Origin: Fidelibacterota bacterium
Lineage (GTDB): Bacteria > Fidelibacterota > Marinisomatia > Marinisomatales > S15-B10
DNA length: 10,416 nt
NCBI GenBank assembly: GCA_002691365.1
Contig: NZHL01000003.1
Coordinates: 8,186 to 18,601 of the forward strand
Reading direction: 5' to 3'
Below the pieces are notes generated by a model. The model had not been told where the DNA came from. It did not search any database and saw only the letters and a program-made list of their open reading frames with translations. Of this stretch, positions 1 to 6,300 are shown in pieces. The translations under genes were made by a program, and so were the position numbers. Within the stretch, counting starts at the first letter, position 1, and every line of letters starts with the position of its first letter.

Positions 1-2
1 AT

Positions 3-491
3 TATAAAATTTTATACACTGCTAAAAATGGTCTTATAGCTCATGAATTTATTATTGATTTAAGACCATTTAGAAAAAGTGCTGATATCTCCGAGGAAGA
101 TATTGCAAAAAGATTAATTGATTATGGTTTCCATGCTCCTACTATGAGTTGGCCAGTTGTAGGAACTATGATGATAGAACCAACAGAGAGTGAAGATCTA
201 AATGAGCTAAATAGGTTTGCGGAATCAATGATTAGTATTAGAAAAGAAATCAAGGAAATTGAAGATGGAATATATGATAAAAATAATAATTTGTTGAAAA
301 ACGCACCTCATACAGCCTTAAAATTATTGGAAGATAATTGGGATTATACTTATTCAAGAAAACAAGCTGCTTTTCCTTTGGAAAATTCTAATGAAAATAA
401 ATTTTGGCCAAGTTGTAGTAGAGTGGATAATGCTCTTGGTGATAGAAATTTAATATGTACATGTCTTCCGGTTGAAATGTATAAAAATTAA
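3..491 (+). CDS. gcvP: Glycine dehydrogenase (decarboxylating), P-protein, C-terminal part
   Basis: The reading frame is open from the left edge and ends at TAA 489-491, giving the last 162 residues. P-protein is the PLP enzyme of the cytosolic glycine cleavage system. It decarboxylates glycine and passes the aminomethyl group to the lipoyl arm of GcvH. Visible family signatures are GFHAPTMS (from fragment residue 42), the following [11 protein letters not shown], the NAPH motif, the YSR-x-AAFP segment, and the terminal [11 protein letters not shown]. That C-terminal signature belongs to the single-chain enzyme of about 950 residues. The separate GcvPB subunit of two-subunit systems ends differently. 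The PLP lysine and the glycine-rich loop lie upstream of the window. The next gene starts four bases after the stop, so the two are probably co-transcribed. The family assignment is secure; the start and upstream partners (gcvT, gcvH) cannot be seen. Confidence 0.95.
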   Translation, partial: YKILYTAKNGLIAHEFIIDLRPFRKSADISEEDIAKRLIDYGFHAPTMSWPVVGTMMIEPTESEDLNELNRFAESMISIRKEIKEIEDGIYDKNNNLLKNAPHTALKLLEDNWDYTYSRKQAAFPLENSNENKFWPSCSRVDNALGDRNLICTCLPVEMYKN

Positions 492-495
492 AATC

Positions 496-1731
496 ATGGA
501 ATCCATTTTTTATATCATAATTATTTCAGCGATTGTTTTTGAATATTTAATTTCATCAACAAGTACTATTTTAAATATGAACAGTATTTCTGAGACTCTT
601 CCAAAAGGGTTTGAGGAGGTTTATGATAAAGATAAATATGCAAAATCACAAAAATATTTAAAAAGTAACTCTCAATTTAGTTTATTTTCATCTTCATTTA
701 GTTTTTTATTAATAATGGTGGTTATTCATTTTGGGTTTTTTGGAATTTTAGATGAATTTGTAAGATCCAAGACAACTAATCCTGTTTATGCAGGATTGGG
801 TTTTTTTATTATAATATTTGTAATAAATGATTTAATTAATCTCCCGTTTTCCGTATATAAGAATTTTGTAATTGAAGAAAAATTTGGGTTTAATAAAATG
901 ACAATTTCAATTTTCATTCAGGATAAATTAAAAAGTTATTTCCTAATTTTTTTTATTGGTGGAATTACAATGTTTTTAATATTATCTTTTTTTAATTATT
1001 TTGATAGGTTTGGTTGGTTGATTGTATGGATATTTTTAACTTTTTTTTCTATTTTAATTCAGCCAATATTTATTCATTTTATAGCTCCTATGTTTAATAA
1101 ATTCACTCCTCTAGGTGATGGTGAATTAAAAACTGCCATTGCTAAATATTCAAAAAAAAATAATTTTCCAATATCTAAAATAGATATAATGGATGGAAGT
1201 AAAAGATCAAATCACTCAAACGCATATTTTACTGGCTTTGGTAAGAGTAAAAGAATTGCATTATTTGACACTCTGGTTAAAAATCATAATACGGATGAGA
1301 TAGTGTCAGTTGTTGCTCATGAGGTAGGTCATTATAAAAAAAAACATATATTATTTGGTATGATTATAAGTGTTATTCAAACTGGATTAATGTTATTTTT
1401 GTTTAATCTCATAATTAATAGAGTTGGTTTATTTAATGTATTTGGAGTTTCTGAGCCTTCAATTTATGGAGGGTTGGTTTTTTTTGGATTGTTATTTGCT
1501 CCTTTAAATATGGTAATATCATTGATGTCAATAGCAATAAGTAGAAAGAATGAATTTGAAGCAGATCAATATGCATTAGAAACTACTAAAAATCCAAAAG
1601 CCTTAATTTCTATGTTAAAGGGTTTAGCCTCAAGTAATTTGTCACATTTGACTCCTCACCCATTTACTGTATTTTTAGAATATAGTCATCCACCTGTCTA
1701 TGAAAGAGTAAAAAAAATTGAAAAAAAATAA
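496..1731 (+). CDS. M48 family zinc metalloprotease, Ste24/CAAX protease 1 type, integral membrane
   Basis: This 411-residue protein has the zinc site HEVGH at residues 275-279 and the downstream EFEAD at 353-357, whose first Glu is the expected third zinc ligand. The Ste24 N-terminal domain shows its signature around residues 117-134 (P-F-S-V-Y-x-x-F-VIEEKFGFNK). About seven hydrophobic segments are visible (near 4-25, 60-88, 100-115, 150-170, 176-200, 285-310 and 325-350), as in the seven-helix chamber of Ste24/ZMPSTE24, so it sits in the cytoplasmic membrane. Eukaryotic homologues trim prenylated proteins. Bacterial substrates are mostly unknown, and membrane-protein quality control is a common inference. 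I chose ATG 496; an in-frame TTG at 472 inside gcvP would add eight residues of no evident function. No clear ribosome binding site precedes it. Its 3' end overlaps the next gene by 14 bases. Confidence 0.93.
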   Translation: MESIFYIIIISAIVFEYLISSTSTILNMNSISETLPKGFEEVYDKDKYAKSQKYLKSNSQFSLFSSSFSFLLIMVVIHFGFFGILDEFVRSKTTNPVYAGLGFFIIIFVINDLINLPFSVYKNFVIEEKFGFNKMTISIFIQDKLKSYFLIFFIGGITMFLILSFFNYFDRFGWLIVWIFLTFFSILIQPIFIHFIAPMFNKFTPLGDGELKTAIAKYSKKNNFPISKIDIMDGSKRSNHSNAYFTGFGKSKRIALFDTLVKNHNTDEIVSVVAHEVGHYKKKHILFGMIISVIQTGLMLFLFNLIINRVGLFNVFGVSEPSIYGGLVFFGLLFAPLNMVISLMSIAISRKNEFEADQYALETTKNPKALISMLKGLASSNLSHLTPHPFTVFLEYSHPPVYERVKKIEKK

Positions 1732-2257
1732 ATATTTAGTAATTAATTCTAATATGAATAAAGATAGTAAATCTTTATTCATAACAGATTTGATAATAAA
1801 AAAAATAAATGAGAAAAATGATTCTAAGATTAATAGTGATCTAATTTTATTGAGTCAATTTGATATTCCACTATGTAATGGAAATAATCATTTAAATAAC
1901 AAAACTGTTTTAGATTTAAATCATAAAATAAATCAAAGTGATGGAATTCTTATATTTACGCCTATATACAATTATAATATCAATTCAGCTTTGAAAAATT
2001 TAATTGAAATGACAGGAAATGCTTGGAAGGAAAAAATTTTAGCATTTGTTTGTATTGCAGGCGGTGAAAAGAGTTATATGTCAGTGATGTCTTTAGCTAA
2101 TTCATTAATGTTAGATCATAGGTGTGTTATTATTCCAAGATTTGTTTATGTTACAGGTACTGATTTTATTAGTGATTCTAAGTTAAATGATAATATAATG
2201 ACTAGAATTAATGGCTTAGTTGATGATTTAATAAAGTTTGTAAAGTCTTTAACTTAA
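1718..2257 (+). CDS. Flavodoxin-fold NAD(P)H-dependent FMN/quinone reductase family protein
   Basis: This 179-residue protein has the layout of the NADPH-dependent FMN reductase family (SsuE, ArsH and chromate-reductase relatives). It opens with a beta strand, KYLVINSN, leading into the phosphate-binding loop. The flavin-contacting segment TPIYNYNINSALKNLIE begins at residue 81 and the second loop CIAGGEKS at 112. Members are cytosolic and bind FMN, reducing flavin, quinones or metal oxyanions with NAD(P)H; the substrate here is unknown. The TTG at 1718 is the only conventional start that keeps the first strand, because an in-frame TAA lies at 1709-1711. The first ATG, at 1754, would remove the strand. 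The gene overlaps the protease gene by 14 bases, across an A-rich tract, which suggests translational coupling. A perfect 13-bp stem lies inside codons 12-22. The family is fairly sure, the exact enzyme is not. Confidence 0.82.
   Translation: MKKNKYLVINSNMNKDSKSLFITDLIIKKINEKNDSKINSDLILLSQFDIPLCNGNNHLNNKTVLDLNHKINQSDGILIFTPIYNYNINSALKNLIEMTGNAWKEKILAFVCIAGGEKSYMSVMSLANSLMLDHRCVIIPRFVYVTGTDFISDSKLNDNIMTRINGLVDDLIKFVKSLT
1753..1783 (+). repeat. Perfect 13-bp inverted repeat, 5-base loop (hairpin)
   Basis: TATGAATAAAGAT at 1753-1765 and ATCTTTATTCATA at 1771-1783 are exact reverse complements, separated by AGTAA. The stem lies within the 5' coding part of the flavin reductase gene, about 35 bases after its TTG start. 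It contains the internal ATG at 1754-1756. No T-tract follows on the + strand, so it is not a standard intrinsic terminator. It could act as an mRNA structure or a DNA operator; no function is shown. Confidence 0.75.
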
Positions 2258-2260
2258 AAA

Positions 2261-2265
2261 AAGGA
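2261..2265 (+). promoter_or_regulatory. Ribosome binding site of ssb
   Basis: AAGGA lies ten bases before the ATG at 2276. It is one of only two plain Shine-Dalgarno matches in the window and supports the ssb start. Confidence 0.65.
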
Positions 2266-2275
2266 AAATCTAAAA

Positions 2276-2740
2276 ATGCAAAAAGGTAGTATTAATAGAG
2301 TTATTTTAGTTGGATATTTAGGATCTAAGCCAGAATTTGCTCAAACTCCTAGTGGAACTAATGTTGCAAACTTTAGTATAGCAACAACGGAAAGTAGAAG
2401 AAATTCTGAAGGTATTAATGAAGATAGAACTGAATGGCACAGATGTGTTGTTTTTGGAAGGTCAGCTGAAATTGCACAAAATTATTTAGATAAAGGTTCT
2501 TTGATTTATATTGAAGGAAGATTGCAGACTGATTCTTGGGAAAAAGATGGTATAAAAAGAAGCTCAACCAAAGTAATTGGAGATATGTTTACAATGATAG
2601 GGCCAAAACAAAATTCTGGTTCAAATAAAACATTTATTGAACGAGAAAATGAACCTAATAATACAGGAAGTTTTTCTAATAAAGCTTCTAATACTTCTGA
2701 TAGTAACAATGCAGAAGATGATATTGATTTGCCATTTTAG
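2276..2740 (+). CDS. ssb: Single-stranded DNA-binding protein
   Basis: This 154-residue SSB coats single-stranded DNA during replication, recombination and repair, and recruits partner proteins. Residues 1 to about 110 form the OB fold, recognised by SINRVILVGYLGSKPE, the VANFSIATTES strand, the TEWHRCVVFGRSAE segment, and the GSLIYIEGRLQTDSW strand. A hydrophilic Asn/Ser-rich linker follows (about 113-147), then the acidic tip DDIDLPF, equivalent to the DDDIPF tip that binds partners such as RecO, PriA and exonuclease I in other bacteria. The length is near the usual 150-180, so this is the chromosomal housekeeping form. It starts at ATG 2276 behind an AAGGA site, 18 bases after the reductase gene, so it probably shares that transcript. 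The stop codon is followed by four more in-frame stops in a row (TAA, TAG, TAA, TAA). Confidence 0.96.
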   Translation: MQKGSINRVILVGYLGSKPEFAQTPSGTNVANFSIATTESRRNSEGINEDRTEWHRCVVFGRSAEIAQNYLDKGSLIYIEGRLQTDSWEKDGIKRSSTKVIGDMFTMIGPKQNSGSNKTFIERENEPNNTGSFSNKASNTSDSNNAEDDIDLPF

Positions 2741-2786
2741 TAATAGTAATAAAAATAAATACTAATATTTATAATTTTAAGTATAT

Positions 2787-2792
2787 TATAAT
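2787..2792 (+). promoter_or_regulatory. Possible -10 element for the Lrp-family gene (leaderless start?)
   Basis: An exact TATAAT ends immediately before the ATG at 2793. A transcript from it would begin near 2799, which is the second in-frame ATG. No recognisable -35 box is present at 16-18 bases upstream. The spacer (2741-2792) is almost pure A/T, so the match could be chance. Confidence 0.3.
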
Positions 2793-3242
2793 ATGATAAT
2801 GGATAAAAAAGATAAAGAAATATTAAATATTCTTCAAGAGAATGGAAGAATGACAGCTAGTGAAATTTCTGATAGAATTGATTTGTCAATTCCAACAGTA
2901 GCTGAAAGAATTAGAAAACTTACTGAGTTTGGGTTTTTAAAAGAATTTAGAGCAATAGCTGGAGCAAAAAAAGTTGGTTATGATGTAACAGCATATATCT
3001 TATTAGATATGTCATCAGCAAGTGATTATAATGACGTTGTAGAAAAATCAGAGAAAAATAGTGAAGTCTTAGAATGTCATTCAATAACTGGAGAGGGTTC
3101 TCATATTTTAAAAATAAGAACTCGAAATACATCTTCACTTGAATTGTTATTAAGGGATATTCAAGCTTGGCCAGGGGTTAGAAGAACAAGGACAATGATT
3201 GTTATGTCAACAATCAAAGAGACTACAAACTTGCCTATTTAA
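2793..3242 (+). CDS. Lrp/AsnC family transcriptional regulator
   Basis: This protein of 149 residues (147 from the ATG at 2799) has the two-domain layout of feast/famine regulators. Counting from 2799, an N-terminal winged helix-turn-helix covers residues 2-50 (KDKEILNILQENGRMTASEI, then IPTVAERIRKLTEFGFL). A linker leads to the RAM ligand-binding/oligomerisation domain at about 65-140. Such proteins form dimers to octamers and sense amino acids. The effector-loop motif, often G-[DE]-x-D-x, reads GEGSH at 98-102, a variant seen in a subset of the family; the ligand cannot be named. Either ATG is possible, since Lrp proteins usually begin just before the LD-x-x-D helix, and neither has a clear ribosome binding site. 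The gene sits between ssb and gltBD. In E. coli, Lrp controls gltBDF and gcvTHP, so gltBD is a natural target to suspect. Confidence 0.92.
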   Translation: MIMDKKDKEILNILQENGRMTASEISDRIDLSIPTVAERIRKLTEFGFLKEFRAIAGAKKVGYDVTAYILLDMSSASDYNDVVEKSEKNSEVLECHSITGEGSHILKIRTRNTSSLELLLRDIQAWPGVRRTRTMIVMSTIKETTNLPI

Positions 3243-3272
3243 CTTTTAATATTTTTTTATTCCCTCTATCTT

Positions 3273-3301
3273 TTTCTATTAATAATTCAGTAAATTATAA
3301 G
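3273..3301 (+). promoter_or_regulatory. Candidate gltB promoter
   Basis: The 138 bases between the regulator and gltB (3243-3380) hold a pyrimidine-rich tract (about 3252-3280) and then TTTCTA at 3273-3278, 17 bases before TATAAG at 3296-3301. The -10 matches the consensus at five of six positions and the -35 at three. Transcription would begin near 3308 and give a leader of about 73 bases that includes the dyad at 3342-3360. This is a weak prediction in AT-rich DNA. I saw no sigma-54 type -24/-12 pair. Confidence 0.3.
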
Positions 3302-3341
3302 CAGATTTGTCTCTTGTTTATATTTCTTTGTGGGTGATTAA

Positions 3342-3360
3342 ATAAGATAGCTAGTCTTAT
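3342..3360 (+). promoter_or_regulatory. 19-bp dyad upstream of gltB, candidate operator or leader hairpin
   Basis: ATAAGA at 3342-3347 and TCTTAT at 3355-3360 are exact inverted arms around TAGCTAG. As RNA a further U-G pair is possible, closing a five-base loop. The dyad ends 20 bases before the gltB ATG. Its size and AT-rich symmetric form suit an Lrp/AsnC-type site, but it does not match the E. coli Lrp consensus well. Function is inferred only from position. Confidence 0.4.
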
Positions 3361-3380
3361 GTGTAAAAAATGGTAATTTG

Positions 3381-6300
3381 ATGAACGTATCCAAAAAAAA
3401 TAATTTTCCTAAAAAACAGGGCCTATATGATCCTGCGTATGAAAAAGATAGTTGCGGATTAGGTTTTGTTGCAAATCTAAATGGAATTCCTTCTAGGCAA
3501 ATTGTATTGGATGCATATGATATGCTTAGGAATATGGATCATAGAGGAGCATGTGGTTGTGAGGAAAATACTGGAGATGGAAGTGGTATCTTAACAGGGT
3601 TACCCATTTCATTTTTAAATAAAGTAGTTTCAAATGAATTAAATACAAACCTTCCAAATAAGGGTATGTTTGGAACAGGAATAATATTTTTACCAACTAT
3701 AAAAAAAGAAAAAAAAGAGTGTATTGATTTTTTAGAAAACATTATTATAAAACGTGGTCATAAAATCATTGGATGGAGAAATGTTCCAGTAAGCTCATCT
3801 AAAGCTAATATTGGACCCTCCGCAAAAGCTTCTGAGCCAGATATAATGCAAATATTTATAGGAGCAAAAAATAATTTTTCAGATAATGATTTTGAAAGAG
3901 ACTTATATTTAATAAGAAAATATTCTTCTCATTATTTAAGATCTAGGAATTCATTAAGTCAAAGTCATTTATTTTATATATGTAGTCTTTCTACAAAAGT
4001 AATTATTTATAAAGGAATGTTAACTACAGATCAGTTATCAGTTTATTTTGATGATTTAAATGATAAAGATTTTGCATCACATCTTGCTATGGTTCATTCT
4101 AGATTTTCTACAAATACTTTTCCAAGCTGGGATAGAGCTCAACCATTTAGGTTTATGAGTCACAATGGAGAAGTTAATACAGTTAAAGGAAATAATAATT
4201 GGATGCGAGCACGTGAGGGAACTCTTAGTAGTGATTTATTTGGAGAAGAATTAAATAAATTATTTCCGATTATTGAACCTGATGGTTCAGATTCAGGTAA
4301 TTTTGATAATGTTTTAGAATTTTTGTTAATGACAGGTAGAACTCTCCAAGAATCTATTTTGATGATGATTCCAGAAGCTTGGCAAAAACATAAGGATATG
4401 GATAGTTTTAAAAGAGATTTTTATGAATATCATTCATGTATGATGGAACCTTGGGATGGTCCAGCATCCATTGCATTTACTGATGGTGATTATATTGGTG
4501 CTATTCTAGACAGAAATGGTTTAAGACCCAGTAGATATTATTTAACACATGATGATAGAATTATCATGGCAAGTGAAGTTGGAACAATAAGTATTGATCC
4601 AAAATTAGTAAAATCAAAAGGAAGATTACAACCTGGTAAAATACTTCTAGTTGATATGAATCAAGGAAGATTGATTCCCGATGAGGAAATTAAGCAAGAG
4701 TTTTCTACTAATAGACCTTATGGTAAATGGTTGAAAAATAATAAAATTTATATTGATGATTTACCTGATATTCCTAACTCTGAAAGTTTACACCAAGACA
4801 ACTTAATTCAGAGAATGCAAGTGTTTGGTTATACTTCTGAAACAATGAGATTTATGCTTATTCCTTTGATTCATGAAAAAAGAGATCCAATTGGTTCAAT
4901 GGGAAATGATTCTTCTTTGGCTTGTTTAAGTGATAAACCAAGAATGCTATATGATTATTTCAAGCAAATGTTTGCTCAAGTTACTAACCCTGCTATTGAT
5001 TCTATTAGAGAAGAAATCATTATGTCTTTAGAATGCTATATTGGTCCAGAAAGAAATTTAATTGAATCAACTGAAAAGCATTGTAATAGGTTGAAAATTT
5101 CTCATCCTATTTTATCTAATCAAGAATTGCACAATGTCAAGAATATGAAGTATGAATCATGGAAAACAAAAACCATCGATATAACTTTTGAAAAATCTTC
5201 AGGTTCTTCTGGTATGTTGGATGCAATCAAACGAATTTCTTTAGAGGCAGAAAATGCTGTAAAAGATGGTTTTAGTTTAATAGTTTTATCTGATAGGCAA
5301 ATAAATGAAAAGAAAATGCCTATAAGTTCAATTTTGGCTATTGGTGCTGTTCATCATCATTTAGTTAAAAAAGCTTTAAGAACTCAAATTGGTATAATTC
5401 TTGAAACTGGAGAAGCTAGAGAAGTCCACCATCATTGTTTATTGATTGGTTATGGAGCGGATGCAATTAATCCATATCTTGCTTTTGAAGCATTATGCAA
5501 ATCAAGGTTAGATGGTCTAACTAATCAAGAAAGTTTTCCTGATGATATATCTATTATATCAGCTTATAAAAAAGGAGTTGCCAAAGGAATTCTAAAAGTT
5601 TTAGCTAAAATGGGAATTTCGACATTACAATCATACAAAGGTGCTCAAGTATTTGAAGCTATTGGTTTAAAAGATGAAGTTATAGATTTAGCTTTTAATG
5701 GAACTGCTAGTAGAGTGCAAGGAGTTGGTTTTGATGTAATTTTTGAAGAAATTCTTCGCAGACATTCTCTAGGTTTTCCTGATAAAGGGCAAAAACTTAC
5801 TTATGATTTGATTAACCCAGGAGAATTTCATTGGAGAGCAGAGGGTGAAGTTCATGCTTGGAATCCTGAATCTATTTCATATTTACAAAAAGCATCAACT
5901 GAGAATAACTCAAAATCTTATGAATTATTTTCTCAGCATATTAATAGTCATTCAAAAGGAAAATCTACGCTTAGAGGTTTGATGGATTTTGCTTTAAATG
6001 AAAAAATTCCAATTGAAGAAGTAGAGCCTGCAAGTGAGATAGTAAAAAGATTTTGTACTGGTGCAATGAGTTTTGGTTCAATTTCATCAGAGGCTCATGA
6101 AAGTTTAGCTATTGCTATGAATAGGATTGGTGGAAAAAGTAATACTGGCGAAGGTGGTGAAGATCCTGCAAGATTTGAATTAATGAAAAATGGTGATTCT
6201 AAAAGATCTGCAATCAAACAAGTTGCTTCAGGCAGATTTGGTGTTTCAATCTGGTATTTATCTAATGCTGATGAAATTCAAATCAAGGTTGCCCAGGGAG

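Noticed and set aside
3..16. 14-base perfect A/T palindrome at the left edge
   Set aside because: It lies in gcvP coding sequence, is entirely A/T with no loop, and such palindromes are frequent at this composition.
3250..3280. Pyrimidine-rich T-tract after the Lrp-family gene as an intrinsic terminator
   Set aside because: No GC-containing hairpin precedes the T-run, so a factor-independent terminator is not supported.
3243..3380. Riboswitch or sigma-54 promoter before gltB
   Set aside because: No conserved riboswitch core and no TGGC-N-TTGC type -24/-12 element could be found; only one small dyad is present.
4274..4289. 6-bp hairpin TGAACC-TGAT-GGTTCA inside gltB
   Set aside because: It falls in a conserved glutaminase-domain stretch (E-P-D-G-S-D) that explains the bases; no other regulatory context.
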